A stretch of DNA of 64,000 nucleotides from positions 806,001 to 870,000 of the forward strand of contig VMSW01000007.1 in the NCBI GenBank assembly GCA_013791955.1, read 5' to 3'. The translations under genes were made by a program, and so were the position numbers. Below the pieces are notes generated by a model that was not told the DNA's origin, ran no database searches, and was given only the letters and a program-made list of their open reading frames with translations. The DNA comes from Propionicimonas sp. Lineage in GTDB: Bacteria; Actinomycetota; Actinomycetes; Propionibacteriales; Propionibacteriaceae. How positions within the stretch are numbered: position 1 is the stretch's first letter; each line of letters begins with the position of its first letter. This document shows, piece after piece, positions 1 through 8,335 of the stretch.

Positions 1-1
1 G

Positions 2-400
2 AACTACTGCTGGGGTGAGGGCAGTTCGGGCCAGCTAGGCAACACTGCTTCCGCTGATGCGACTTCGCCAGTCGCGGTTTCCGCTCAAGGTGCGCTAGCT
101 GGCATGACCGCCAGTGATGTCGCGACCGGCGCCACCCACAGCTGTGGGTTGCTCGACGGCCGCCCGTACTGCTGGGGGCGGGGCGAGAACGGGCGCTTGG
201 GTAACCGTGAGGTTGTGGCTGCGACTTTCAACTACCCACAGCAGACTCCGCCGGACGCGCTGTGCGCAGTCGGCGCGACCCCAATGGGCGATGGCTCCTG
301 CAGCCTGGCGCCTAGTACCACCTACTACTACCGGGTCTCCTACACCTTGGACGGTGGCCCGGCGCGAACCGGTAGCTGGGTGGGAATCAGCACTAGCTAG
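2..400 (+). CDS. RCC1-repeat protein, C-terminal fragment
   Basis: The reading frame is open from the window edge and stops at 398-400, so only the last ~132 residues are seen. Two RCC1-type blade motifs are visible: N-Y-C-W-G-E-G-x-x-G-Q-L-G-N at the edge, and [22 protein letters not shown] about 45 residues later. Bacterial RCC1-repeat proteins are usually exported beta-propellers. The paired cysteines (C-G...Y-C-W-G) resemble the disulfide-bearing secreted form. The last ~45 residues ([13 protein letters not shown]) look like a small Fn3-like beta domain. It converges on hemL and overlaps its 3' end by 8 bp. Function is not assigned; the family call is good. Confidence 0.75.
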   Translation, partial: NYCWGEGSSGQLGNTASADATSPVAVSAQGALAGMTASDVATGATHSCGLLDGRPYCWGRGENGRLGNREVVAATFNYPQQTPPDALCAVGATPMGDGSCSLAPSTTYYYRVSYTLDGGPARTGSWVGISTS

Positions 401-1688
401 CACTGGCGGCGGCCCGAGCCGCTGCTGGTAGCGCGGCAACCGCCCGCTCGATCACCGACTCGTCGTGGGCTGCCGAGACGAACCAGGCCTCAAAAGCTGA
501 TGGCGGCAGGGCTACTCCCGCGCTTAGCATCGCGTGGAAGAACGCTCGGTAGGGCGACACCTGCTGGGTTTGGGCCTCGGCGTAGTTACGCACCGGGGTG
601 TCCAGGCCCCAAAACACTGAAAACAGCGATCCCGCTCGCTGCAGCCGGTGGGACACACCAGCTTCGGTGAGTGCTGCGGTGACCGCTGCAGCCAGCGCAG
701 CCGCAGCAGCGTCCACCCGGTCGTAGACGCCAGCATCGGCCAGCCTCAACGTGGCAATGCCAGCTGCAGTCGCCAACGGGTTACCAGACAGGGTGCCAGC
801 CTGGTAGACCGGCCCGAGCGGAGCGAGCAGCTCCATGATTTCGGCCCGGCCGCCGATCGCGGCCAACGGCATTCCACCGCCAACCACCTTGCCGAAGGTG
901 AACAGATCCGGAGCCACCTTTCGGCCCTCGTAGCCCCACCAGCCGGACGCTGAAACCCGGAAGCCGACCAGCACCTCGTCATAGATGAGCAGCGCGCCGT
1001 GCGCGGTGGTCAACTCGCGCAGCAGTTCGTTGAAGCCCGGCTCAGGTGGCACGATGCCCATATTCGCCGCGGCCGGCTCAGTGATAACTGCCGCAATCTG
1101 ATCGCCCCGCTCGGCGAACAACGCGCGAATGGCTGCAAAGTCATTGAACGGCACCACCAGGGTCTGTGCAGCGATGGCCGCTGGCACGCCCGCAGACCCC
1201 GGCAAACTGGCAGTGGCGAGCCCCGAACCAGCGGCGACCAACAATCCGTCGGAGTGGCCGTGATAGCAGCCGGCGAACTTCACCAGGAGATCGCGCCCAG
1301 TTGCGCCCCGGGCCAGCCGGATCGCGGTCATGGTGGCTTCAGTGCCGGTGGAAACCAGCCGCACCCGCTCGGCGAGCGGCACTCTGGCCCGGACCAGCTC
1401 GGCCAGTTCAGCCTCGGCCACCGTCGGGGCGCCGAAGGATAGGCCCTTGGCTGCGGCCGCCTGCACGGCGGCGACCACCTCAGGGTGGGCATGGCCGAGC
1501 AGCGCCGGGCCCCAGGAGCCGACCAGATCGAGGTATTCGCGTCCATCAACGTCATAGACAAAGGCTCCGCGGGCGTGATCGATGAAGCGTGGCGTGCCGC
1601 CCACCGAGCCGAACGCCCGGACGGGGGAGTCGACACCGCCAGGAATGACTCGCTGAGCGCGGTCGAAGGCCGCCTCGTTGCCGCTCAT
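393..1688 (-). CDS. hemL: Glutamate-1-semialdehyde 2,1-aminomutase
   Basis: PLP enzyme of the C5 heme route that converts glutamate-1-semialdehyde to 5-aminolevulinate in the cytosol. At 431 aa it has normal family length. The PLP lysine lies in [13 protein letters not shown], preceded by the cofactor aspartate in Y-D-E-V. I chose the ATG at 1688 because it forms an ATGA overlap with the hemB stop; an in-frame GTG lies three codons upstream at 1697. It is the last gene of the heme operon, and the only visible partner 3' to it is the convergent RCC1 gene. Confidence 0.95.
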   Translation of the reverse strand: MSGNEAAFDRAQRVIPGGVDSPVRAFGSVGGTPRFIDHARGAFVYDVDGREYLDLVGSWGPALLGHAHPEVVAAVQAAAAKGLSFGAPTVAEAELAELVRARVPLAERVRLVSTGTEATMTAIRLARGATGRDLLVKFAGCYHGHSDGLLVAAGSGLATASLPGSAGVPAAIAAQTLVVPFNDFAAIRALFAERGDQIAAVITEPAAANMGIVPPEPGFNELLRELTTAHGALLIYDEVLVGFRVSASGWWGYEGRKVAPDLFTFGKVVGGGMPLAAIGGRAEIMELLAPLGPVYQAGTLSGNPLATAAGIATLRLADAGVYDRVDAAAAALAAAVTAALTEAGVSHRLQRAGSLFSVFWGLDTPVRNYAEAQTQQVSPYRAFFHAMLSAGVALPPSAFEAWFVSAAHDESVIERAVAALPAAARAAASAS

Positions 1689-2665
1689 CGCAGCCACCCG
1701 GCCAACTCCAGGGCAGCATAGGTGAGCACGATGTCAGCACCGGCGCGGACGATGCAGGTGACGGATTCGGTCAGGGCTGCCTGCCGATCGATCCAACCTC
1801 GCTCAGCGGCGGCGGCGATCATCGCGTACTCGCCGGAGACCTGGTAGGCCGCAACCGGCACCTGACTGGCCTGAGCGACCTCGGCCAGCACGTCGAGGTA
1901 ATGCCCGGCAGGCTTCACCATCACGATGTCAGCGCCCTCGAACTCGTCCAGGCTGGCCTCCAGGCGCCCCTCTCGACGGTTGGCCGGATCCTGCTGGTAG
2001 GTCCGGCGATCACCGCTGAGCGAGGACCCGACGGCTTCCCGGAAGGGGCCGTAGAAAGCTGAGGCGTATTTGGCTGAGTAGGCCAAGATGCCGACATCGA
2101 TGAAACCCGACTCGTCGAGAGCGTCGCGGATGGCCATTACTTGACCATCCATCATCCCCGACGGCGCGACGAAGTGCGCGCCAGCCTCGGCCTGGGAAAC
2201 CGCCTGCTGCTGGTAGAGATCCAAAGTCGCATCGTTGTCGACTGCGCCGGCCGGATCAAGCACGCCACAGTGCCCGTGGTCAGTGAACTCGTCCAGGCAG
2301 GTGTCGGCGATGACCACCAAGTCGTCACCCACCTCGGCGCGGACGGCAGCCAGAGCGCGGTTCAAAATGCCGTCGGCGGCATAGGCGCCGCGTCCGAGCG
2401 CGTCTTTGCCTTCGGCGGCCGGGACGCCGAACAACGCGATCCCGCCAAGTCCGGCTTCGGCGGCACGCAGTGACTCAGCCCGGATCGAATCCAGATTGTG
2501 CTGGACGACCCCGGGCAGCGAACTGATGGCCCGCGGGCCCGCCAGCCCGTCGGCGACGAAGGCCGGTAGCACCAGTTGGGACGGATGCACTCTGGTTTCG
2601 GCAACCATGCGGCGGATGGCCGGGGTGGACCGCAGTCTTCTGGGCCTGCGGATGATTTGCGACAT
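1685..2665 (-). CDS. hemB: Delta-aminolevulinic acid dehydratase (porphobilinogen synthase)
   Basis: Condenses two 5-aminolevulinate molecules to porphobilinogen. It is 326 aa, the usual length. Both Schiff-base lysines are in recognisable contexts: [17 protein letters not shown] and [11 protein letters not shown]. The metal-site segment reads [14 protein letters not shown], so two of the three zinc cysteines are present and the middle one is aspartate. It overlaps hemL by 4 bp (ATGA). It is separated from the rest of the heme operon by the plus-strand HAD gene at 2782-3564, so it probably has its own promoter in 2666-2781. Confidence 0.95.
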   Translation of the reverse strand: MSQIIRRPRRLRSTPAIRRMVAETRVHPSQLVLPAFVADGLAGPRAISSLPGVVQHNLDSIRAESLRAAEAGLGGIALFGVPAAEGKDALGRGAYAADGILNRALAAVRAEVGDDLVVIADTCLDEFTDHGHCGVLDPAGAVDNDATLDLYQQQAVSQAEAGAHFVAPSGMMDGQVMAIRDALDESGFIDVGILAYSAKYASAFYGPFREAVGSSLSGDRRTYQQDPANRREGRLEASLDEFEGADIVMVKPAGHYLDVLAEVAQASQVPVAAYQVSGEYAMIAAAAERGWIDRQAALTESVTCIVRAGADIVLTYAALELAGWLR

Positions 2666-2781
2666 GCGGACTAGCTCCTCAGCTGGATTGCCTAGTCATT
2701 GTGGACCATCAATGCGGGTGCTCAAACCCGGGATTGGCCAGCGTTCACTCTGTGGAAACTTCGCGGTGCCACACTTGAGGC

Positions 2782-3564
2782 ATGAAGCGAAGCGTGCGTG
2801 ACATCGAATGCTGGCTGACCGACATGGACGGAGTGCTGGTTCACGAGGATCGGCCGATTCCTGGAGCGGTCGAGCTGCTCAACCGCTGGGTAGACACCTC
2901 CCGACGATTTCTAGTGCTCACCAACAACTCGATCTACACCCCGCGCGACCTTTCGGCCAGATTGGCCCGCTCCGGCCTGAACGTGCCGGAAGAGAATTTG
3001 TGGACCTCTGCTCTGGCCACTGCCGACTTCTTGGCCAGCCAGCCCGGTGAGAAGACGGCGTTCGTGATCGGTGAGGCCGGTCTGACCACCGCCCTGCACG
3101 AGGCAGGTTTCGTGATGACCGAAACTTCCCCTGCCTACGTGGTGATGGGGGAGACTCGCAATTACAGCTTCGACGCAATCACCAAGGCTGTCCGGCTGAT
3201 CATCGCTGGGGCTCGGTTCATCGTCACCAACCCGGACACCACCGGACCATCAGCTGACGGCCCCCTGCCAGCCACCGGGGCGGTCGCGGCGATGGTCACC
3301 GCGGCCACGAACCGGCAGCCTTACGTGGTGGGCAAGCCCAACCCGATGATGTTCCGCTCGGCCATGAACCGGATCGAAGCTCACTCCGAAACCACCGCCA
3401 TGATCGGGGATCGGATGGACACTGACATCGTCGCTGGCATGGAGGCTGGTCTGCTGACCGTCCTGGTGATGTCTGGGGTCACTCAACCTGAGGAGATCGA
3501 GACCTTCCCGTACCGGCCCTCTGAGGTGCTGAACTCAGTGGCCGATCTGGTGCCGTTGCTCTAA
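2782..3564 (+). CDS. HAD-IIA family hydrolase (NagD-like phosphatase)
   Basis: 260-aa HAD superfamily phosphatase of the NagD/subclass IIA type. Motif I is D-M-D-G-V-L near residue 14, motif II is L-T-N-N-S, the lysine motif is V-G-K-P-N-P-M-M-F, and motif IV is I-G-D-R-M-D-T-D-I. The region between motifs II and III holds the IIA cap. Such enzymes dephosphorylate small metabolites (nucleoside or sugar phosphates); the substrate cannot be read from sequence. It is transcribed against the heme genes and ends only 4 bp from the convergent hemCD stop. A CACACT sequence 6 nt before the ATG is a weak candidate -10 box. Confidence 0.85.
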   Translation: MKRSVRDIECWLTDMDGVLVHEDRPIPGAVELLNRWVDTSRRFLVLTNNSIYTPRDLSARLARSGLNVPEENLWTSALATADFLASQPGEKTAFVIGEAGLTTALHEAGFVMTETSPAYVVMGETRNYSFDAITKAVRLIIAGARFIVTNPDTTGPSADGPLPATGAVAAMVTAATNRQPYVVGKPNPMMFRSAMNRIEAHSETTAMIGDRMDTDIVAGMEAGLLTVLVMSGVTQPEEIETFPYRPSEVLNSVADLVPLL

Positions 3565-3568
3565 GGCT

Positions 3569-5194
3569 TCAGCCCAGAGCTGCCAGCACCGCGTCCACTA
3601 ACCCACCGGTGTCGGGGGTGGTGGCCACCCCGATCACGTTGAGGCCGGCCTCGCGGGCCGCAATCGCGGTCGGTGCGCCGATGGCGATTACGGGGGCACC
3701 GGGTTGCCCCAACTCAGCGGCTGCCTTGGCCACCGAACCTGCGGTGGCGATGAAGGCGTCATAGCTCGGCCAATCGCGTTGGACGGATTCGGCCACCGCG
3801 ACCGGCACGGTGCGGTAGACGGCCGGGTTGTTAACCGTCCAGCCTTTGGCGCGGAGCCCGGCTGCCGGTTCGGGCGACGCGACGGCCGCGCTAGGCAGCA
3901 GCACCACGCCTGGCCCTGCTTCAAAGGCCGCTACCAGGGCGGCCCCGCCCCCGGGGTTGGCCACCAGGTCGGGGGTCAGCCCAGCTGAGGTCAGGGCTCG
4001 GGCGGTCGCCGGGCCGACCGCGGCCACCTTGGCGCCGGCGGGCAGGTTCGCGGCCAGGTCGTAGCCCTGGTCGGCCAGGGCAGTCAGGGCTGCGGCTGAG
4101 CTAAGCACCAACCAGTCGTAGCCAGCAGTTGTGGCAGCCAGAAAGGCGGTCAGTTCGAGCGGTTCCTGGGCAGTGAACTCGGCTTGGGTAATCAGGGCGC
4201 CAGCGCTGGTCAGGGCTTCGGCCAGGCCAACCGGACAGCGACTGGGTAGCAGCAGCCGTCGGCCAGCGAGTGGGGCCGCCTTGGTGGCGGCAAGGTCCAC
4301 GATGGCGGCTGCACCTGCCTGAAGCAGGGCGGCGGTGACTCGGGCCCCCAACGCTTCGGCGGCGGACAGGCTCAAGTCAGTGGTGTGGGCACTCTGCACC
4401 AGGCGGGTGCTGCCGTCGGTTGTGATGACGGCAGCCGACAGTTGCAGGCGGGCGTCCAGTACTTGGGCGTGGGCGCCAACCGGGGCGGCGCAGCCAGCCT
4501 GCAGACCAGACAGGACGGCGCGCTCGGCCACTGCGGCCAGCCGAGTGTTGGGGTCATCGAGGGCTGCCAACGCCGCCAACACGTCGGCGGCATCTGCGCG
4601 GCATTCGATCGCCAGCGCACCCTGGGACGGTGCGGGCAGGAACACTGCCGGGTCGAGCCGCTCGCTGATGCGTCCGGACAAGCCAATCCGGGTGAGTCCG
4701 GCCGCAGCCAGCAGCACCGCATCGAGGTCGGCGCCAGCCCGGGCCAGCCGGGTTTCGACGTTGCCGCGGATCTCAACCGTGGTCAGATCGGGCCGCAATG
4801 CCAGTAGTTGGGCCGCCCTTCGGGGGCTGCCCGTGCCAACCTTGGCCCCAGACGGCAGCGCGGCTAGACCACGGCCGTCGGCGGTGCAAAGCGCATCAGC
4901 CGGGTCCTCGCGGGGCGGCACCGCGGCGAGCGTCAAGTCGGCTGCGGGGGCGGTGGGCAAATCCTTGAACGAATGGACGGCGAAGTCGCACTCGCCGCTG
5001 AGCACAGCAGCTCGCACTGCCCCGACGAACACGCCAGCGCCGCCCAGGCTGGCCAGCGGCGCGGTGGTGACATCACCGTGAGTGGTGATTCGCACCAGTT
5101 CGACCTCGTGACCCAGGGCCCGCAGCGCGTCGGCCACCTGTCCGGATTGGCCCCAGGCGAGCTTCGAGCCTCGGGTCGCCAGTCGTAGCTTCAT
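3569..5194 (-). CDS. hemCD: HemC-HemD fusion: hydroxymethylbilane synthase / uroporphyrinogen-III synthase
   Basis: 541-aa bifunctional protein. Residues 1-~305 are porphobilinogen deaminase: M-K-L-R-L-A-T-R-G-S-K-L-A at the start, catalytic Asp78 in H-S-F-K-D-L-P, G-T-G-S-P-R-R, R-G-N-V-E-T-R-L, and Cys235 in L-Q-A-G-C-A-A-P-V-G, which carries the dipyrromethane cofactor. Residues ~310-541 match the two-domain uroporphyrinogen-III synthase fold, with S-S-A-A-A-L-T-A-L and a late G-A-P-T-A-I-A-A segment. Together they convert porphobilinogen to uroporphyrinogen III. The chosen ATG at 5194 overlaps the hemH stop as ATGA; 23 further upstream codons are open but non-conserved in character. Confidence 0.93.
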   Translation of the reverse strand: MKLRLATRGSKLAWGQSGQVADALRALGHEVELVRITTHGDVTTAPLASLGGAGVFVGAVRAAVLSGECDFAVHSFKDLPTAPAADLTLAAVPPREDPADALCTADGRGLAALPSGAKVGTGSPRRAAQLLALRPDLTTVEIRGNVETRLARAGADLDAVLLAAAGLTRIGLSGRISERLDPAVFLPAPSQGALAIECRADAADVLAALAALDDPNTRLAAVAERAVLSGLQAGCAAPVGAHAQVLDARLQLSAAVITTDGSTRLVQSAHTTDLSLSAAEALGARVTAALLQAGAAAIVDLAATKAAPLAGRRLLLPSRCPVGLAEALTSAGALITQAEFTAQEPLELTAFLAATTAGYDWLVLSSAAALTALADQGYDLAANLPAGAKVAAVGPATARALTSAGLTPDLVANPGGGAALVAAFEAGPGVVLLPSAAVASPEPAAGLRAKGWTVNNPAVYRTVPVAVAESVQRDWPSYDAFIATAGSVAKAAAELGQPGAPVIAIGAPTAIAAREAGLNVIGVATTPDTGGLVDAVLAALG

Positions 5195-6258
5195 CGAGAC
5201 TCCTGGTCGCTCAAGGCAGTTCCGGGCACGGTCGGTGCCTGGCTGCGGGGGTTGAGGCAGCAATCGCCGTGGCAGTTCTGGCCGGGCACGGTTTGGTCGA
5301 CGCCGGCCAGTAGCGCGGAGGTGATTCGCTCAGCCAGACTGGCAACGAACCGCGGGTGGGTGCCAACAGTGGGGGTGCGTACCAGGCGCAATCCGAGCTG
5401 CTTGGCGGTCTGGCTGGCCTGGGTGTCGAGATCCCAGATCACTTCCATGTGGTCACTGATGAACCCGATCGGCACGAGCACCACGTCGGTGGAACCAGTC
5501 GCTGAGTACTCCGTCAAAGCGTCATTGACGTCTGGCTCCAGCCAGGGAACCTGCGGTGGCCCGGAGCGGGATTGAAAGACAAGTTCCCAGGGCTTGTCGA
5601 TGCCGGTGGCCGCAGCAATACCGGCGGCCACCTGCGCGGCGACCCACCGGTGCTGGCTCACGTAAGCGTCCCCGGTCGACCCGGAACTGGCCGCCATCGA
5701 GTTCGGAATCGAGTGCGTGGTGAACACCAGCTTGGTGGTGTCGGCGGCCAGATCGAGATCGGACGGCAGCGCCTGCAACAGCAACTCGGTGATGGCTGCC
5801 GTGAACCCGTCAAGGTCGAAGAACGGGGGCAGCTTGCGCACCACCAGCTCCAACCCAGTAGCTGCCAGGGCTGAGCCGAGATCTTCGCGGTACTGCCTGC
5901 AGGCGGAATAGCCGGAATAGGCCGCCGTGGCAACGCCCAAGATCCGGCGGTGACCGCGCGCGGCCAGGTCGCGGAGCACGTCAGGCACAAACGGGGGTGA
6001 GTTGCGATTGGCCAGAGCGGTCTCAATCAGGACCCCCTCGGCGTCGAACCGCTGGCTCAGGGCGGCCAGCAGGGCGCGATTCTGGGCGTTAATTGGGCTG
6101 ACCCCGCCCATGGCGAAGTAATGCTGGCCCACCTCGGCCAGTCGCTCGGGCGGAATCCCACGGCCAGCCGTCACTTGCTCTAGGAAGGGCACGACCTCCT
6201 CGACCCCTTCTGGCCCGCCGAAACCGAGCAACACCACTGCGTCGTAGCGCTGATTCAT
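5191..6258 (-). CDS. cpfC: Coproporphyrin III ferrochelatase
   Basis: 355-aa ferrochelatase (older name hemH). In actinobacteria this enzyme inserts Fe2+ into coproporphyrin III. The catalytic histidine is in T-T-H-S-I-P-N-S-M-A. A cysteine in Y-S-A-C-R-Q-Y-R-E-D together with C-terminal N-C-H-G-D-C-C is the pattern expected for the [2Fe-2S] cluster known in actinobacterial ferrochelatases; the assignment of individual ligands is inference. The ATG at 6258 overlaps the chdC stop by 4 bp and the gene's own stop overlaps hemCD, indicating translational coupling in the operon. Confidence 0.93.
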   Translation of the reverse strand: MNQRYDAVVLLGFGGPEGVEEVVPFLEQVTAGRGIPPERLAEVGQHYFAMGGVSPINAQNRALLAALSQRFDAEGVLIETALANRNSPPFVPDVLRDLAARGHRRILGVATAAYSGYSACRQYREDLGSALAATGLELVVRKLPPFFDLDGFTAAITELLLQALPSDLDLAADTTKLVFTTHSIPNSMAASSGSTGDAYVSQHRWVAAQVAAGIAAATGIDKPWELVFQSRSGPPQVPWLEPDVNDALTEYSATGSTDVVLVPIGFISDHMEVIWDLDTQASQTAKQLGLRLVRTPTVGTHPRFVASLAERITSALLAGVDQTVPGQNCHGDCCLNPRSQAPTVPGTALSDQESR

Positions 6259-6920
6259 CGCAGCACTTGAGCCAGTTCCGCAGGCGACACTCGACGCCCG
6301 GTATAGAAGGGAATTTCGATCCGGACATGCCGCCTGGCTCCGGAAGAGCGCAGGTGTCGCATCAGGTCGACCAGGTCAATCAACTCGTCGGCTTCCAGAC
6401 CCAACAGCCACTCGTAGTCGCCAAGGGCGAAAGCCGCGACGGTGTTGCTAAGTACCTGCGGGAACTCCCGTCCGGCCTGGCCGTGCTCGGCCAGTAAGCG
6501 GCGGCGTTCCTCTTCCGGCAACAGGTACCACTCGTAGGAGCGGACGAAGGGGTAGACAGTCAGCCATCGCTTCGGCTCGGCGCCGTTGAGGAAGGCAGGG
6601 GCGTGACGCCGGTTGAACTCCGCCACTCGGTGCACCCCCATCGCCGACCAGGTCAACTCAGCTGCGCCGCCAAACGCCTGGTGCTCGAACAACCTAACGG
6701 CTTCCTGCAGGTCCTGCGCCGCCGGTCCGTGCAACCACACCAGGAGGTCGGCGCCGGCTGGCATCGTGGCGACGTCGTAGAGGCCGCGGACGGTAACGCC
6801 GCGCTCGCGGAGTTGCTCGATCACCTTGGTGGTGCTTTCGGCGACGAGGTCAGAGACGGGCTCTCGGCGGGTGAAGACCGCGTAACAGGTGAAGGCAGTC
6901 AGCTCAGCGGAAACAGTCAT
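6255..6920 (-). CDS. chdC: Coproheme decarboxylase (HemQ/ChdC)
   Basis: 221-aa member of the chlorite dismutase superfamily. Y-P-F-V-R-S-Y-E-W-Y-L-L-P-E-E-E-R-R is characteristic of actinobacterial ChdC and holds the candidate catalytic tyrosine. H-G-Q-A-G-R-E-F-P and A-L-G-D-Y-E-W-L-L follow. It oxidatively decarboxylates coproheme to heme b, the last step of the coproporphyrin-dependent pathway. Its position between cgoX and cpfC, with 4-bp overlaps on both sides, supports that role. No glutamate-tract typical of true chlorite dismutases is needed to explain it. Confidence 0.92.
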   Translation of the reverse strand: MTVSAELTAFTCYAVFTRREPVSDLVAESTTKVIEQLRERGVTVRGLYDVATMPAGADLLVWLHGPAAQDLQEAVRLFEHQAFGGAAELTWSAMGVHRVAEFNRRHAPAFLNGAEPKRWLTVYPFVRSYEWYLLPEEERRRLLAEHGQAGREFPQVLSNTVAAFALGDYEWLLGLEADELIDLVDLMRHLRSSGARRHVRIEIPFYTGRRVSPAELAQVLR

Positions 6921-8335
6921 TCCTCGACCCTAACCCTGCCCAGCGCGGCAGCGGTCAAAGCCAAGTCAGCTTGCCTACGTCCGTCAGCCACGCAATCGGG
7001 TACCCCAACGCCGCGCAGCGGCGAACCGGCTACCCGCCAGCAGGGCAGGTTCGCCAGTCCGGCTTCGACGGCGGCCACCCGATCGAGATGCCCGAGGGTG
7101 TACTTCGGCATCATTCTTGGCCAGCGAGACACGCGGACGCTGGTGGGCGGCCGTTGGGCCCCCAACACCCCGCCCACGTGGTCGGTCACTGCGGCGATGA
7201 GTTCGGCTTCCGGCGCCTCGGCGATCGCGCCCAGCCGTCCGGGCACGAAAGCCCTGATCAAAACCGTGTCCACCGGGGCGCGTCCAGCCCACTTCGCTGA
7301 AGAAACTGTGATGCCACTAATTGGGGCCGGATCTGCTTCCAGCCAGCCGTGGGTGGTCACCGGGTTGGCGAAGGCCTCGGCGGGGTAGGCAAGGCTGAGA
7401 ACAGTGGAGGTGGCCAGTGGCACCTGCGCCAGGGCCGCCGCCGCTGCGGGCGCTGCGGCCTTTAGCAACTCCTCGCTGCCTTCGACCCCCGCGGCCAAGA
7501 CCACCGCGTCGAAGTGTTGAGTCGAGCCGTCGGAAAACCGCGCTTCGGCTCCGCCGCCGGGCAGCGGGGTGAGGCGGTCCACACTGAGTCCGGTGTGCAG
7601 GCTGACCCCGGCTGCGGTCAACTGCTCAACGAGCGCTGAGATCAGGCTGCCCAAGCCGCCATTCAGGGTGCGAAACGGTGAGCTGGGGCCCCGCGCGGCC
7701 GATCGGGCTTTGCGTCCGGCAGCCAAGGAGGCCAGCATCAGGCTGCGGTATTTGGCCTCATCGGCCCGCAGCGATGGCAGCACGGCATCCAGGCTGAGCT
7801 CGTCGACGCTGGCGCCATAGATGCCGCCCACCATCGGATCGGCGAAGCGCTGCACGATCCCGCCACCGAGGCGGGCCCGCAGGAAGGCGCCGATTGTCGT
7901 GTCTTGCCCATTGCGCAGGCGCCGGGGCAGCAGCAGATCGAACCCGGCTCGCAGCTTGTCGAAGGGCGAAAGAATGCCGGTGGTTACAAACGGCCACAGT
8001 TTCGTTGGCAGCACCATGCCCATACCTGAGGGCAGCGGACGCAGCCGTCCGCGGGAACGCAGGTACACCGTGCGGGTGCCGCTGATCGAGATCACCTGGT
8101 CGGCTAGGCCAAGTTCTTCGATGAGCTTGAGCGCGGCGGGACGGTAGGCCACAAAGGAATCGGGGCCGTGTTCGATCAGCAGCGAATCGACTACTTCGGT
8201 GCGCACCTTGCCACCAAAGGTGTCTGCGGCCTCGACGAGGACTACTTCGGCCGGCGGGAGACCTTTGCTACCGCGAATCGCCTCCCAGGCAGCAGCCAAG
8301 CCGGTGATCCCGCCGCCGACTACTAGCAGCCTCAC
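6917..8335 (-). CDS. cgoX: Coproporphyrinogen III oxidase, CgoX/HemY type
   Basis: 472-aa FAD-dependent oxidase of the HemY family. The N-terminus V-R-L-L-V-V-G-G-G-I-T-G-L-A-A-A-W-E-A is the dinucleotide-binding loop. In this pathway it oxidises coproporphyrinogen III to coproporphyrin III. I chose the GTG at 8335 because it places the FAD loop at the very N-terminus and overlaps the radical SAM stop (TAGTG); the longer open frame to 8452 encodes an arginine-rich stretch unlike the family. The segment L-S-P-F-D-K-L-R-A-G-F-D-L-L-L resembles a repeat-derived peptide but aligns with normal family sequence. Confidence 0.92.
   Translation of the reverse strand: MRLLVVGGGITGLAAAWEAIRGSKGLPPAEVVLVEAADTFGGKVRTEVVDSLLIEHGPDSFVAYRPAALKLIEELGLADQVISISGTRTVYLRSRGRLRPLPSGMGMVLPTKLWPFVTTGILSPFDKLRAGFDLLLPRRLRNGQDTTIGAFLRARLGGGIVQRFADPMVGGIYGASVDELSLDAVLPSLRADEAKYRSLMLASLAAGRKARSAARGPSSPFRTLNGGLGSLISALVEQLTAAGVSLHTGLSVDRLTPLPGGGAEARFSDGSTQHFDAVVLAAGVEGSEELLKAAAPAAAAALAQVPLATSTVLSLAYPAEAFANPVTTHGWLEADPAPISGITVSSAKWAGRAPVDTVLIRAFVPGRLGAIAEAPEAELIAAVTDHVGGVLGAQRPPTSVRVSRWPRMMPKYTLGHLDRVAAVEAGLANLPCWRVAGSPLRGVGVPDCVADGRRQADLALTAAALGRVRVEE

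Noticed and set aside
4135-5081. 248-aa plus-strand frame across hemCD
   Set aside because: It is a high-GC shadow of hemCD with Ala/Ser/Arg-rich nonsense composition and no start signal.
5195-5263. 23-codon N-terminal extension of HemCD
   Set aside because: It overlaps cpfC coding sequence and precedes the strongly conserved M-K-L-R-L-A-T-R-G-S start that has an ATGA junction.
6255-6920. Chlorite dismutase annotation for chdC
   Set aside because: Same superfamily, but the Y-P-F-V-R-S-Y-E-W-Y signature and heme-operon position indicate coproheme decarboxylase.
7921-7980. F-D-K-L-R-A-G peptide in cgoX, which resembles a translated dispersed repeat
   Set aside because: The surrounding L-S-P-F-D-K-L-R-A-G-F-D-L-L-L aligns with normal HemY sequence (K-L-R-A..D-L-I-L-P), so it is native rather than an insertion.
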